Shown: positions 51,731 through 62,482, counted from the first letter of the stretch. The stretch is DNA of 64,000 nucleotides from Vibrio sp. 10N (GCF_036245475.1 NZ_BTPM01000001.1:2356001-2420000), one strand, 5' to 3'. A program made the numbers and translations. The notes: a model not told the origin generated them from the sequence alone.

Positions 51731-51869
51731 ATGGCTTCTCTTGTGTGGTTGATGCAGCGTATTGTATAACTTACCAACACCAGAGTTTGATTTAAGAGTT
51801 AGCGAGTTACGATCACCCACACGATTTTACGACATTAGTAGACATTTCATTTGCACTCTCACTGTCATC

Positions 51870-51895
51870 ACACTTCACACTTCACACTTCACACT
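51870..51895. repeat. 7-base microsatellite TTCACAC
   Basis: Three exact copies of TTCACAC with a partial copy on each side, in non-coding sequence. Copy number may vary between strains. Confidence 0.75.
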
Positions 51896-52097
51896 AGGCT
51901 AGCTCGCGATTCTGACGAAAAGATCAATCTAAGTATAAAGGTTCATTATTTTTCGGATGACTTCTACGTCGGGAAACTTAAAGAGAAGGGACTGATTGTC
52001 TATGTTCAAGTGGTTTTCTATAGATACAGACAAAATTGTCTACATCAAGAAAACTCATATGTGCCCCTTTTCTCGTATCAAACCCAACAAATAACAG

Positions 52098-52387
52098 CGT
52101 CATTCCCTTGAAAAAGGGAATCTCATTCAGCGCGTCATCAAGTTAATTTACGTGACTTAGTCGAAGATTTTCAGTTGCCTACACGCGGTAGGAGTTCCTC
52201 ACTTCCGTGAGGATGACGGCTACTAGGGGCATGTTAAATACGAACGGACTTAGACTACTTTTGTCCAAAAACTTGCTAGAGATCGCTCACACTCCCCCCC
52301 CCTGCAATACACTAACAATCACCAACAGCGTCTCTTTGCATTTTTCTACGCGCTTTGAGTTGATTCCCCATCGAGTGCGGAATGACG
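52098..52387. repeat. Region bounded by inverted CGTCATTCC ends
   Basis: CGTCATTCC at 52098-52106 and GGAATGACG at 52379-52387 are exact reverse complements and bracket 290 bases. Just inside the left end lies an ATTCCCTT-GAAA-AAGGGAAT hairpin. GGAAT/ATTCC-ended repeats are common in vibrio-like intergenic DNA. No transposase is present. A non-autonomous miniature element or a decayed composite is possible. Confidence 0.45.
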
Positions 52388-52455
52388 ATATATTTGAAAC
52401 GCACGCAATACCACATACCAAAAAACTCTTCTATCAACACGAATCATCCCAAAAC

Positions 52456-52487
52456 AAAAAAACCAGCGGCTTCACAACCACTGGTTT
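52456..52487 (-). terminator. Terminator of motY
   Basis: On the minus strand AAACCAGTGG pairs with CCGCTGGTTT (one G-U) around eight bases and is followed by TTTTG, 26 bases after the stop codon. Confidence 0.8.
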
Positions 52488-52512
52488 CCATATCTCCAAC
52501 CTAAAGCAGCCC

Positions 52513-53397
52513 CTAAACCTCAGTCCGCCCAAACGAAATCACCACCCTCTGGTTTTTCGCTTTACCCACTGGTGACGCATTACTCGCAATCGGCCTACGC
52601 TTACCATAACCTTGCACCTGAATGCGGTCTTTCGGCAACCCCAAAGAGTGGAAATAGTCCTGCAAAATCATCGCGCGTTTTTCCGATAGCTGCTGACTCT
52701 CACTCTTCGACTCAGAAGAATCAGTAAAGGTCGACACTAAGACCAAGTCGATATCTTGGTTGTAGCGCACGTACTCAGCAATTTGCTGTAAGCGATGCTG
52801 TGAGGTCTTGTTGAGCTGCTCGCTGTTGCGATCGTAGTGCAAAATGGTGAAAGAAATGTCTTCAAAGCTGTATGGCAACAAGTTGGCGACACAATCACTA
52901 AACACATTGTATTTGGCTTGAAACAGCACAGAAGATAACGACACTTCGATACGCTCGTCTCGGCTTTGCCAATCCTGATAACTGAACGTTGGATAACGAC
53001 CTTTTTCTAGCTCACTCAAAATACTCCAAGCGGCCTGCCCACCGACGTAACCATCAAACTGTTTAAAGAACTGCAAGTTGGTGATGCGGTCTGCGCTGTC
53101 ACCGGGGCGCCATGGTGGCGGCATAGACACTAAACTCACGTTACGCGTCTCCCCCATTGAGCGGCGCATTTTAAGTTCAAAATCGAGGTTCTTCTTTTTA
53201 CTGGCACGAGCGACAAACTCCGCATCACCAAAGTTTGGGATCGGATGTACAAGGCGGCATTCAAGCGGTGTATTACTTACCATTTCCCACTGCGACTGAG
53301 TGGGTGTTGCCACATAGCGCTTTTCCATTGCCGCATTCGCCATAGGGATTGCCAGCGTAGGTAAAAGAATAGCAGTAAGTAAAGCTTTTAATTTCAT
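52513..53397 (-). CDS. motY: Sodium-driven flagellar motor stator protein MotY
   Basis: A 294-residue periplasmic protein that forms the T-ring around the flagellar motor with MotX. A signal peptide ([22 protein letters not shown]) is followed by the MotY N-terminal domain and a C-terminal OmpA-like peptidoglycan-binding domain (about 180-290, with [10 protein letters not shown] and [29 protein letters not shown]). The ATG at 53397 gives the family length of about 293; the upstream 19 residues of the longer frame do not fit. MotY marks a Vibrio-type sodium-driven polar flagellum. Confidence 0.94.
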   Translation of the reverse strand: MKLKALLTAILLPTLAIPMANAAMEKRYVATPTQSQWEMVSNTPLECRLVHPIPNFGDAEFVARASKKKNLDFELKMRRSMGETRNVSLVSMPPPWRPGDSADRITNLQFFKQFDGYVGGQAAWSILSELEKGRYPTFSYQDWQSRDERIEVSLSSVLFQAKYNVFSDCVANLLPYSFEDISFTILHYDRNSEQLNKTSQHRLQQIAEYVRYNQDIDLVLVSTFTDSSESKSESQQLSEKRAMILQDYFHSLGLPKDRIQVQGYGKRRPIASNASPVGKAKNQRVVISFGRTEV

Positions 53398-53741
53398 ATA
53401 GATAGATAACTCGATAGCATTTGCGATAGCGGCATGTCCTTGCCGCCAAGGCATTTAGATGGATCTCCACATAGGTCATTGCAATTTCCCCGCCAACATA
53501 TCACTTACAGAAAGCACGACTCGGTTTTCCTGAATCCGCCTCTAAGTACACGGCTGATGCTGACCACTTTTTATGCTGCTTTTACTCAACCAATCTCATC
53601 GCTTCACCTGAGATATTGAAACAGAGCGATGTGTATTCACTATCAATAGCCGTATAGAAGGCAAATTAAATGCTCGGTTTAGTTTTTTATGCTGACAGAA
53701 TCTGCAATAATGCCCGCTTCGTCACACTTGAAAACTCAAAC
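53398..53741. other. Divergent region between motY and rnt
   Basis: 344 bases with no convincing gene. It must hold the promoters of motY and rnt. No clear flagellar sigma28 promoter could be recognised. Confidence 0.4.
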
Positions 53742-54392
53742 ATGTCTGTAGAAAACGAAGCTCTTACCCTTAAAAAGCGATTCCGTGGTTACTTTCCCGT
53801 TGTTGTCGACGTGGAAACAGCAGGTTTTAATGCTAGCACTGATGCGTTACTGGAAATTTGTGCCATCACTTTAAAGATGGACGAAGAAGGTAACCTTGAG
53901 CCTGCCACTGTGATGCACTATCACATTGAACCATTCGAAGGCGCCAACTTAGAGAAGGAAGCGCTGGAGTTTAACGGTATTCGTGACCCATTCAGCCCAC
54001 TTCGTGGTGCGGTATCGGAGCAAGAAGCGTTAAAAGAAATCTACAAAGTGATTCGAAAAGAGCAGAAGCAACACGATTGCAATCGCGCCATCATGGTGGC
54101 GCACAATGCGAATTTCGACCACAGTTTTGTAAGTGCGGCAAATGAGCGTGCCAAACTAAAGCGCGTTCCGTTCCACCCGTTTGCAACCTTTGACACGGCC
54201 ACATTGAGCGGTCTTGCTTATGGTCAAACGGTATTGGCAAAAGCTTGTAAAGTCGCAGGAATGGAGTTCGATAACAAGGAAGCCCACTCGGCTCTTTACG
54301 ACACTCAAAAGACGGCTGAGCTGTTTTGCCGAATCGTCAATAAATGGAAAGCTCTTGGTGGCTGGCCTATTGTTGACGACAACCAAGAATAA
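53742..54392 (+). CDS. rnt: Ribonuclease T
   Basis: A 216-residue DEDD-family 3' exonuclease trimming tRNA and other stable RNA ends. The catalytic residues are in VVDVETAGF (Asp, Glu), [12 protein letters not shown] (Asp) and [11 protein letters not shown] (His, Asp). The ATG at 53742 is used because the family starts near here; the 24 extra residues upstream do not align. Confidence 0.94.
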   Translation: MSVENEALTLKKRFRGYFPVVVDVETAGFNASTDALLEICAITLKMDEEGNLEPATVMHYHIEPFEGANLEKEALEFNGIRDPFSPLRGAVSEQEALKEIYKVIRKEQKQHDCNRAIMVAHNANFDHSFVSAANERAKLKRVPFHPFATFDTATLSGLAYGQTVLAKACKVAGMEFDNKEAHSALYDTQKTAELFCRIVNKWKALGGWPIVDDNQE

Positions 54393-54418
54393 ACAAACAC
54401 AACTTTTTAGAGATTAAT

Positions 54419-55744
54419 ATGAATCCTGTCGTTATTTCCGTTTGCATTATGCTGGTTCTGGCATTGATGCGCGTTAACGTTGTCGTTGCGTTAACATTCA
54501 GTGCCATTGTTGGTGGCGTCGTATCTGGTATGTCATTGACCGAAGCCGTAAGTGCCTTTGAAGGTGGTCTAGGTGGCGGTGCTACTATCGCGCTTAGTTA
54601 TGCGATGCTCGGTACTTTTGCTGTGGCGATTTCTAAGTCTGGCATTACCGATCTCCTTGCACAAAGCGTTATCAAACGCATTCATGGCAAAGAGAGTTCT
54701 GCGGGCACAACTGGTCTTAAATACGCGGTTCTTGCTGCGCTTATCCTAGTGACTATGTCGTCACAGAACATCATTCCAGTTCATATCGCCTTTATCCCAA
54801 TTTTGATCCCACCTTTGCTAGGCGTATTCGCAAAACTTAAGCTAGACCGCCGTCTAGTGGCGTGTGTGCTGACCTTTGGTCTAGTAACGCCTTACATGGT
54901 ATTGCCTGTCGGTTTTGGTGGCATCTTCCTAAACAACATCCTGCTTAAGAACCTGCACGACAATGGCCTTGAGTCAATTACAGCAGCGCAAGTTCCAATG
55001 GCGATGTTGCTACCAGCTGCCGGCATGATCACAGGTCTACTACTGGCGATCTTCTTTAGCTACCGTAAACCTCGCGAATACGCGGAAACTGAGCTAACAC
55101 AGATTGATGAAGAGCCTTCACACATCAATAAGAAGAACATTGTTATTGCTCTAGCGGGCATTGTTACAGCGCTAGCGGTTCAGCTAACGTCTGGTTCAAT
55201 GATTATTGGTGCACTAGCAGGCTTCATGGTGTTCACTTTCGGCGGTGTGATCGCATGGAAAGAGACGCAAGATGTGTTCACTAAAGGTGTACACATGATG
55301 GCAATGATCGGCTTTATCATGATTTCAGCGGCAGGCTTTGCAGCAGTGATGAAGCAAACTGGCGGCGTTGAAACTCTGGTTGAAGCGCTATCTACTAGCA
55401 TTGGTGACAACAAGCCACTGGCAGCGCTACTGATGCTTATTGTTGGTCTACTGGTGACTATGGGTATCGGCTCTTCGTTCTCGACCATCCCAATTATCGC
55501 AACGATTTACGTACCACTGGCTATCGCGTTTGGCTTCTCGCCAATGGCAACAGTTGCACTGGTTGGTACCGCGGCTGCGCTTGGTGATGCGGGCTCGCCA
55601 GCCTCTGACTCAACCTTAGGTCCAACATCGGGTCTAAACGCAGATGGTCAGCACGAACATATTTGGGAAACAGTGGTACCTACCTTTATCCACTACAACA
55701 TCCCACTGATCGTATTTGGTTGGATTGCGGCGATGGTGCTGTAG
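54419..55744 (+). CDS. Na+/H+ antiporter of the NhaC superfamily (YuiF-like)
   Basis: A 441-residue inner-membrane protein with about eleven helices. Features such as [21 protein letters not shown] near residues 50-70 and [22 protein letters not shown] near 390-411 are typical of this branch. Family members exchange Na+ for H+ or take up amino acids; the exact role cannot be read. It lies 26 bases after rnt with AGAG upstream and could be cotranscribed. Confidence 0.83.
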   Translation: MNPVVISVCIMLVLALMRVNVVVALTFSAIVGGVVSGMSLTEAVSAFEGGLGGGATIALSYAMLGTFAVAISKSGITDLLAQSVIKRIHGKESSAGTTGLKYAVLAALILVTMSSQNIIPVHIAFIPILIPPLLGVFAKLKLDRRLVACVLTFGLVTPYMVLPVGFGGIFLNNILLKNLHDNGLESITAAQVPMAMLLPAAGMITGLLLAIFFSYRKPREYAETELTQIDEEPSHINKKNIVIALAGIVTALAVQLTSGSMIIGALAGFMVFTFGGVIAWKETQDVFTKGVHMMAMIGFIMISAAGFAAVMKQTGGVETLVEALSTSIGDNKPLAALLMLIVGLLVTMGIGSSFSTIPIIATIYVPLAIAFGFSPMATVALVGTAAALGDAGSPASDSTLGPTSGLNADGQHEHIWETVVPTFIHYNIPLIVFGWIAAMVL

Positions 55745-55779
55745 TCACAACCTTTAGCTATCGATATACGCTAAATCGT

Positions 55780-55811
55780 AAAAAGGCTTGGTCATTGACC
55801 AAGCCTTTTTT
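55780..55811. terminator. Bidirectional terminator after the NhaC-like gene
   Basis: AAAAAGGCTTGGTC-ATT-GACCAAGCCTTTTT between convergent genes. Confidence 0.9.
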
Positions 55812-55831
55812 GTATCTTCATGAATCCAAGA

Positions 55832-56152
55832 CTATTTCTTCGCTTGTCTTGCCTCAAACGCGGCTAGCTGCTCTGGTGTCGCCTTAGGTTGATGATTGGT
55901 TTTCCACTCATCATAAGTCATGCCGTAGACACGCTCGCGCGCATCATCGATGTCTAAGTCCAACCCAGCGGTTTCCGCTTCTGCTTTGTACCACTTACTG
56001 AAACAGTTGCGGCAAAAGCCTGCCAAAATCATAAGGTCGATGTTTTGCACATCTTTATTGCTGTCTAGGTGCTCAAGAAGGCGACGAAATACCGCAGCGT
56101 CGAGCTTATCTTGTTGCTCTTGTGGTAAATCTTTGTATTTGAAATCAGCCAC
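55832..56152 (-). CDS. DUF1244-family protein
   Basis: A 106-residue protein of unknown function, with GFCRNCFSKWY (about 46-56) and ERVYGMTYDEWKTNHQ (about 73-88) as family marks. The family is found across proteobacteria, its role unknown; the Cys pair and an Asp/Glu-rich stretch could bind a metal. It starts with GTG at 56152, with AAGGA 7 bases upstream. Confidence 0.78.
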   Translation of the reverse strand: MADFKYKDLPQEQQDKLDAAVFRRLLEHLDSNKDVQNIDLMILAGFCRNCFSKWYKAEAETAGLDLDIDDARERVYGMTYDEWKTNHQPKATPEQLAAFEARQAKK

Positions 56153-56203
56153 TCTACTTTCCTTTTCTTGTTGGTTTTTCTCTCACCATCCTAACCAACA
56201 AAC

Positions 56204-56233
56204 AAAAAAATGCCCAGTCGAAACTGGGCATTT
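56204..56233 (-). terminator. Terminator of the RND operon
   Basis: On the minus strand AAATGCCCAGT-TTCG-ACTGGGCATTT followed by TTTT, 6 bases after the RND stop codon. Confidence 0.85.
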
Positions 56234-56238
56234 ATGAC

Positions 56239-59200
56239 CTATACGTCGTTTAACTCACCATGGCTGGTTCGCGCTTTCACATCATGGCTAAGCGCTTTAT
56301 TGAGCTCTGCCTCTACGTGACCAGGCGATTGAGTACGCGCCGATATCAAGCGGTACATCGCAGGGATAACGAACAAAGTCACCAAGGTCGCAAACGCCAT
56401 ACCGAAGAAGATAACCGTACCTACTGCTACTCGGCTCTCATAGCCCGCCCCCGTTGAAAGGATGAGCGGGATGGCACCTGCTAGCGTAGTAAATGCTGTC
56501 ATCATGATTGGGCGCAAACGCCTTGCCGAAGCATCAATGATGGCTTTTTCAAACTCGATGCCTTTGTCGCGAAGTTGGTTGGCAAACTCAACAATCAAGA
56601 TGCCGTTTTTGGTTACCATACCGATAAGCATGATCATGCCAATTTGGCTGTAGATGTTGAGCCCTTGCTGCATGATAACCAGCCCTAAGAAGCCGCCAAA
56701 TACGCCCATAGGTACCGTAAACATCACCACCAATGGGTTCACAAAACTCTCGAACTGCGCCGCCAATACTAAGTAAGCAACCAAAAGCGCTAGACCAAAC
56801 ACCACAAGAATGCTCGATTGGTTCTCTTTGAAATCTTTTGACTCACCGGCATAGCTCACCGAAATGTCACCTGGCAGCATCTCAATTGCCTGACTATCCA
56901 AAAAGTCCAGCGCATCTCCTAAGGTGTAACCGTCAGAAAGGTTAGCGGTAATCGTGATCGCTTTTTGCTTGTTGTAGTGAGACAAACGGATCGATGATGC
57001 CACTTCTTCAATCTTAGTCACGGTATCTAGCGTCACTAACTCGCCAGACTTAGTACGCATGTAGATTTGGCTTAAGTCATTCGCGTTATTAAAGCTGTTT
57101 TCATCACCGCGCAAGTAAACATCATACTCCTCACCGCGATCGACATAAGTGGTCTCGCTTTTACCACCAAGCATGATTTCCAATGTTTCAGAAATATCAG
57201 AAACGCTAATACCCAGTTCAGCCGCACGTTCGCGATCGATACTTACCACCAGCTCAGGCGTTTTTTCTGAGTAGTTGGTACTCGCCCCTTCCATATAAGG
57301 TGACTGCTCTGCCGCTTGCTCTAGCTTATCCGCCCATGTTTGCAGCTCTGAATAATCGGAGCCACCAATCACAAACTGCACAGGTTCGCTCGAACCGCCT
57401 CTAAAGCCCGGCATGAACGGGAACACACGCACATCAGCAATACCAGCGAGAGCTTTTCTCGCCTCACCCAGTGCTTCCTGAGCCGTAACATCTCGATCAT
57501 TCCAATCTTCTAAGATCATGATCACAAAGCCAGTTTGGTCACCCGCTTGACCACCAAATGCTGGCGATTGGATGCTAAATGACTTTAAGAAACCTTGACC
57601 AAGCAGTGGCATCAGACGCTCTTCCACCACGTCCATGTTCGCCGCCATGCGATTGTAACTGGTCGCATCTGCGCCGCGAACAAAGGCAAAAATCACACCA
57701 CGGTCTTCTGAAGGAGTCAGCTGCGCAGGCACTTGCTGCATCAGTTGGAAGCTACCACCGACACACGCCATAATCACAATCGGCGCGAGCCAACGCCATT
57801 TCAGCGCTTTCGCCAGCAGTGACTTATAGCCACCCTCAAGCTTTTTAAAGCCACGGTCAATAAACTGAGTAAATCGGTTCGGCTTAACGTTAGCACGCAA
57901 GATAGTGCTGCCCAGAACTGGAGTCAGTGTGAGCGCTATTAACGAGGAGAATATCACCGACATCGCCAGCAACACCGAGAACTCGGTAAACAGCAAGCCA
58001 ATCATGCCGTCCATAAAGGAGATTGGCAGGAACACCATCACCAGTACCAAGGTGGTGGCTACCACGGCAAAACCGACTTCGCGGGCACCTTTATAGGCCG
58101 CAAGTAATGGAGATTCACCCCTCTCGATATGGTGGAAGATGTTTTCAACCACAACGATGGCATCGTCCACCACCAGACCTATCGACAGGATCAACGCCAT
58201 TAGCGTGATAAGGTTGATGGAAAAGCCAAAGAAGTACGCCGCAATAAACGATGAAATCAACGATACCGGTACGGTTACGGCAGGAATGAGCGTCGCCCTC
58301 GCCTGTCCGATGAAAATGTACAGCACTAAGATAACCAGACCACCGGTGATAAACAGGGTGTTGTACACCTCTGAGATCGAGCGGTCGATGAATACGGTAG
58401 AATCGTAGTCAATCGCCAAACGCGTTCCATCTGGAAGGAACTGCTGCATGCGTTCCACTTCTTTATGAACCAAGTCCGCCACTTCGAGCGGGTTCGCATC
58501 CGATTGTGGCACAATACCCATGCTCACATTCACGACACCATCGCTTTTGAAGGTCGAGTTCTCGTTCTCTGCGCCTACGTAAACATCAGCCACATCTTTT
58601 AAGTAAATAGGCGTGTTGTCGCTCGCACGCTTCACCACCAAGTATTCAAAATCTATCGGCGTATTGTAAGCGCGCGCAGTACGTACCGACATCACGGTCG
58701 CGTCATTGCGAACTTCACCGCCCGGACTTTCGAGGTTTTCACTTCGCAGCGCGGTTGTAATATCCGATGCTGTCACGCCGCGCCCAGCCATGTAAGCAGG
58801 CTTAAGCTTGACGTACATCACCTGATACAAACCACCAGAAATATCCACCGAACTCACGCCGGATATCAGACTAAAGCGGTCAACAAGCACACGGTTTACG
58901 TAGTCGGTAAGCTGAGTTCGATCCATCTCAGAGGAGCTGAGGTTGATATAGAGTGAAGCTTGTCCGCTGCCGTTATTCTTAAATACCAGTGGATCATCCG
59001 CTTCATCTGGCAGTGCACGCTGCGCTCTTGCGACCGCATCGCGGACATCGCTGACACCGGAGTTCAAATCATAACCAAGTTCAAACGTCACGGTAATACG
59101 AGAGCTGCCGTTACGCGTGGTCGATTCAATCTCGTCGATACCACTAATACCCGATAACTGGTCTTCAATCACCGAGGTAATTTGGCTTTCAATAATGGTC

Positions 59201-59367
59201 GCGGATGCACCGTCATAGCGAGTAGAGATCGACACCACAGGGTTTTCGATGTCCGGCATTTCTCGTACGGCCAGTTTGCTAAATGAAACCAGACCAAATA
59301 CGCACAGCAGTAAGCTAAGTACGATCGCGGCTACCGGACGTTTTACAGAAACATCAGATAACAACAT
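56239..59367 (-). CDS. RND-family efflux pump inner-membrane protein
   Basis: A 1042-residue proton-driven pump of the HAE1/AcrB type, the usual length for a full transporter. It shows the first helix MLLSDVSVKRPVAAIVLSLLL, two large periplasmic loops, and the proton-relay helix with GLVVDDAIVVVENIFHH (about 400-416) including two Asp residues. It overlaps the membrane-fusion gene by 1 base (TAATG). No outer-membrane factor gene is nearby, so it likely uses TolC encoded elsewhere. Substrates unknown (drugs, bile or detergents are typical of the family). Confidence 0.92.
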   Translation of the reverse strand: MLLSDVSVKRPVAAIVLSLLLCVFGLVSFSKLAVREMPDIENPVVSISTRYDGASATIIESQITSVIEDQLSGISGIDEIESTTRNGSSRITVTFELGYDLNSGVSDVRDAVARAQRALPDEADDPLVFKNNGSGQASLYINLSSSEMDRTQLTDYVNRVLVDRFSLISGVSSVDISGGLYQVMYVKLKPAYMAGRGVTASDITTALRSENLESPGGEVRNDATVMSVRTARAYNTPIDFEYLVVKRASDNTPIYLKDVADVYVGAENENSTFKSDGVVNVSMGIVPQSDANPLEVADLVHKEVERMQQFLPDGTRLAIDYDSTVFIDRSISEVYNTLFITGGLVILVLYIFIGQARATLIPAVTVPVSLISSFIAAYFFGFSINLITLMALILSIGLVVDDAIVVVENIFHHIERGESPLLAAYKGAREVGFAVVATTLVLVMVFLPISFMDGMIGLLFTEFSVLLAMSVIFSSLIALTLTPVLGSTILRANVKPNRFTQFIDRGFKKLEGGYKSLLAKALKWRWLAPIVIMACVGGSFQLMQQVPAQLTPSEDRGVIFAFVRGADATSYNRMAANMDVVEERLMPLLGQGFLKSFSIQSPAFGGQAGDQTGFVIMILEDWNDRDVTAQEALGEARKALAGIADVRVFPFMPGFRGGSSEPVQFVIGGSDYSELQTWADKLEQAAEQSPYMEGASTNYSEKTPELVVSIDRERAAELGISVSDISETLEIMLGGKSETTYVDRGEEYDVYLRGDENSFNNANDLSQIYMRTKSGELVTLDTVTKIEEVASSIRLSHYNKQKAITITANLSDGYTLGDALDFLDSQAIEMLPGDISVSYAGESKDFKENQSSILVVFGLALLVAYLVLAAQFESFVNPLVVMFTVPMGVFGGFLGLVIMQQGLNIYSQIGMIMLIGMVTKNGILIVEFANQLRDKGIEFEKAIIDASARRLRPIMMTAFTTLAGAIPLILSTGAGYESRVAVGTVIFFGMAFATLVTLFVIPAMYRLISARTQSPGHVEAELNKALSHDVKARTSHGELNDV

Positions 59368-60467
59368 TAGTTGGTTTCCTTCTCTTCAGGCTTAGTCGCA
59401 CCCTCAGGTTTGCCGCCTTTGCCGCCAACAGGTCTGCCGCTTGCGTCCACTTCCGAAACGGACACGCCATCGCGCATGTTGACGATACCTTGAACGACAA
59501 TACGCTTACCAATCTCTAGACCACTTTCGATGACCACTTGGTTACCTACACGGGCACCTAGGAACACTTCGGTGCGGTGTGCTTTATTGTTCTCATCAAC
59601 AACATAAACATAACGCTTAGTGCCTGAATACTCTAAGGCTTGGACAGGGATAATTGGCGCTTCAATAGGAGGGAACTCCATGCGAGCTTGAGCTAACATG
59701 CCAGGTTTAAGACGTGCTTCCTCGTTGTCGAAGTGGATACGAACGCGAAGGTTGAGCGTTTCTTGATTAACGCGGGTATCAATGGCGACAACTTTACCGG
59801 AAAAGATGCGTGTACCCCACGCTGAAGTGCGCGCCGTCACCGCCATGCCTTTCTCAAGCATTGGTAAGTAGCTCTCTGGCACTTGCAAATCCAACTGCAT
59901 CACAGAGAGGTCATCCAACGTCAACAGCTCAGTGCCCACATTCACCAGCTTACCGCGACTAAAATCAATCAAACCCACGGTGCCAGAAAATGGCGCTTCT
60001 ATATAAAGGTCATTTAGATTGGCATTCGCGGCATCTAAACGGGCGTTACCAATCTCAACCACCGCTTTTTGGGCATCAATCTCGGTTTTCGTTATCGCGT
60101 TGCGATCCACTAAGCGTTCAAATTCCGCAAGAATACGTTTTTGGTCACGAACATAAGCTTTAGCTTCTGCGACAGCGGCTAATGCTTTGTCATCATTAAG
60201 CTGAACCAATAGCTGGCCTTTTTCAACGGTTTGGTTAGCAGTCACTTGAATGCTATCAACAATACCGTTCACCTCAGACGCAATAATGACGGACTCATCA
60301 GCTTCGAGTTTGCCGACTAAAGAAAGCGATTGCGAGACTTGGTGAATGGCAACAGGTTCGGTCACAACCGACACTGCTTTAGCGCCAAAACTCCTTTTGG
60401 CCAAACTTGCTGGAGAGGCACACAGAATAGACAGTGCGAGCAAGCCCGTTATGGTTTTATTTTTCAT
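59367..60467 (-). CDS. RND efflux membrane-fusion protein
   Basis: A 366-residue periplasmic adaptor. A signal peptide (MKNKTITGLLALSILCASPA) and the lipoyl/hairpin core (DESVIIASEVNGIVDSIQVT, NDDKALAAVAEAKAYVRD) identify it as an HlyD/AcrA-type adaptor. The C-terminus is Gly/Lys-rich (VGGKGGKPEGATKPEEK). It is the first gene of a two-gene operon; no clear ribosome-binding site. Confidence 0.9.
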   Translation of the reverse strand: MKNKTITGLLALSILCASPASLAKRSFGAKAVSVVTEPVAIHQVSQSLSLVGKLEADESVIIASEVNGIVDSIQVTANQTVEKGQLLVQLNDDKALAAVAEAKAYVRDQKRILAEFERLVDRNAITKTEIDAQKAVVEIGNARLDAANANLNDLYIEAPFSGTVGLIDFSRGKLVNVGTELLTLDDLSVMQLDLQVPESYLPMLEKGMAVTARTSAWGTRIFSGKVVAIDTRVNQETLNLRVRIHFDNEEARLKPGMLAQARMEFPPIEAPIIPVQALEYSGTKRYVYVVDENNKAHRTEVFLGARVGNQVVIESGLEIGKRIVVQGIVNMRDGVSVSEVDASGRPVGGKGGKPEGATKPEEKETN

Positions 60468-60789
60468 TGTATGTGTCTTATGGTCTAAAAACTGAGGTTA
60501 TTTTAACGAGTTATACGCCCTGTAACGTCAAGAAGTGTAAATCTAACCACTGCAACTCATTTACAATTTAGGGCAATCTCTACTTTTCGCCATCGCGTAC
60601 AATCAATATAACTTGCTGCTGTACAAATAATAATGACTAAAAACACGCTTTTTAGCCATCTCTGCCCAAAAAGGCACCATTCGATTCAAAATCAGCAAAA
60701 AAGGGTTTACAGCCATGCGCAGTTTGTTATGATGCGCTCCGCACTTGAGGGATGTGTTGGGAAAACATCAAACAAGTATAAAAACTCCT
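60468..60789. other. Divergent region between the RND operon and tRNA-Tyr cluster
   Basis: 322 bases with no gene. It contains the promoter of the membrane-fusion gene and the tRNA-Tyr promoter. The segment just before the first tRNA (GTTGGGAAAACATC...AAGTATAAAAA) repeats in the spacers between the tRNAs. Confidence 0.5.
60706..60733 (+). promoter_or_regulatory. Promoter of the tRNA-Tyr cluster
   Basis: TTTACA and TATGAT are separated by 16 bases, with a G/C-rich stretch (GCGCTCCGC) following, as in stringently controlled stable-RNA promoters. Confidence 0.7.
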
Positions 60790-60874
<85 letters not shown>

Positions 60875-60953
60875 CATTTTGTTAGTTGATGACATCAGCT
60901 AACTCACTTGAATCGACGCGTTGGGAAAACATCGACCAAGTATAAAAACCCCT

Positions 60954-61038
<85 letters not shown>

Positions 61039-61116
61039 TATTTTGTTAGTTAATGAGATTAGCTAACCAACTTGAATCGACGCGTTGGGAAAACATCGAC
61101 CAAGTATAAAACCCCT

Positions 61117-61201
<85 letters not shown>

Positions 61202-61209
61202 TACAAATG

Positions 61210-61238
61210 AAAAACCGACTCGCTTGAGTCGGTTTTTT
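61210..61238 (+). terminator. Terminator of the tRNA-Tyr cluster
   Basis: AAAAACCGACTC-GCTT-GAGTCGGTTTTTT follows the third tRNA by nine bases. It also faces the convergent hydroquinone reductase gene. Confidence 0.9.
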
Positions 61239-61271
61239 CGTTTCTGTTATCCGAATATTTCAACCACTGCC

Positions 61272-62222
61272 CTATCCACCAATGGATTCACGTCCATGCG
61301 GCGAATCAAGATCCAATTCAGGTCCAAGCGGCACCACTTGCGTTGGATTGATGCCCGTATGGCTAAAGTAATAGTGACGCTTAATATGATACATATCCGT
61401 CGTCGCACTCACCCCTTCAACTTGATACAGCTCTTTTAGGTAGCCTTGAATGTTCGGGTAATCCGCGATGCGTTTCTTATTGCACTTAAAGTGGCCGACA
61501 TACACGGCATCAAAACGAACTAAGGTGGTAAACAAGCGCCAGTCGGCTTCAGTTAAACTCTCTCCAACGAGGTAACGAGACGTGGCAAGGTGCGCGTCGA
61601 TCTTATCTAAAGCATCAAATAGATTGTGAAACGCCTCTTCATAGGCGTCTTGCGTGGTGGCAAAACCACAGCGATACACGCCATTATTGATGTTGGGATA
61701 GACAAACTCGTTCCAGTTATCAATGCCAGCACGCAGTGATTCTGGATAGTAGTCGTCATGATTCCCAGTTAAATCATTGAACGCAGAGTTGAACATACGA
61801 ATAATTTCAGAGGATTCGTTACTGACAATCGTATTGGTCTTCTTATCCCACAGTACTGGCACTGTGACTCGTCCAGTGTAGTCAGGTTTAGCTTGTGTAT
61901 ACACCTGGTGCAACTTAGTAAAACCAAATAAAGGCTCAGGCAAGCCGAAGTTCCAACCTTCAGAAAGCATATCCGGACAAACGACAGTGACATCAATGTG
62001 CGGCTCGAGCCCCTTAAGAGAGCGGAAGATAAGAGTACGATGTGCCCAAGGGCAAGCGAGCGACACATACAGATGATAGCGACCAGATTCAGGTTGAAAC
62101 TCGGCATCCGCTCGGTTTTCAATCCAGTTGCGAAACCCGGCGTCTTCACGGACAAATTTACCGCCAGATGTTTTCGTGTCATACCAAACATCGTGCCAAA
62201 CACCTTCTACTAATTTCCCCAT
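61272..62222 (-). CDS. Glutathionyl-hydroquinone reductase (YqjG-like, Xi-class GST)
   Basis: A 316-residue enzyme reducing glutathionyl-hydroquinones. The catalytic Cys57 is in LACPWAHR and the fold has a GST-like N-domain and all-helical C-domain (YRCGFATTQDAYEEAF). Length equals YqjG. No operon partner is close. Confidence 0.9.
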   Translation of the reverse strand: MGKLVEGVWHDVWYDTKTSGGKFVREDAGFRNWIENRADAEFQPESGRYHLYVSLACPWAHRTLIFRSLKGLEPHIDVTVVCPDMLSEGWNFGLPEPLFGFTKLHQVYTQAKPDYTGRVTVPVLWDKKTNTIVSNESSEIIRMFNSAFNDLTGNHDDYYPESLRAGIDNWNEFVYPNINNGVYRCGFATTQDAYEEAFHNLFDALDKIDAHLATSRYLVGESLTEADWRLFTTLVRFDAVYVGHFKCNKKRIADYPNIQGYLKELYQVEGVSATTDMYHIKRHYYFSHTGINPTQVVPLGPELDLDSPHGRESIGG

Positions 62223-62362
62223 GACTCTGTTCCTCTAGATGCTGTTGATAATTCTAAGTATAGAGCGAACAGGAAAATAACTTGATGGGATAGCTTTAAC
62301 TATGTCGTTCAAATTCTTTGAATAACTGGTGACATAGACGTTCGATTGCGGATCGCAGATAC

Positions 62363-62395
62363 AAAAAAAGCGCGACCAAAAATCTCGTCGCGCTT
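62363..62395 (-). terminator. Terminator of the oligopeptide transporter operon
   Basis: On the minus strand AAGCGCGAC and GTCGCGCTT pair around ten bases and are followed by TTTTT, about 90 bases past the oppF stop codon. Confidence 0.85.
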
Positions 62396-62482
62396 AGGCC
62401 CGTCACAGGCTGAAAATAGCCGCCCTAACCACTCACACACAAATGGTTAAGGCTTTTCCTTGCTATACATTACTGGGATACT

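Larger units (their letters stand above)
51731..52455. other. Gene-free stretch with repeats between the toxin remnant and motY
   Basis: About 725 bases with no convincing gene. It contains a 7-base microsatellite (51870-51895), small hairpins, the inverted CGTCATTCC / GGAATGACG pair (52098-52106 and 52379-52387), a CCTCAC-TTCC-GTGAGG hairpin (52197-52212) and a run of nine C (52294-52302). The 86-codon frame at 51851-52111 has no family signature and is probably chance. Confidence 0.5.

Noticed and set aside
51851..52111. 86-codon frame starting MHSHCHHTSHF
   Set aside because: It spans a microsatellite, has no ribosome-binding site, and shows no family signature.
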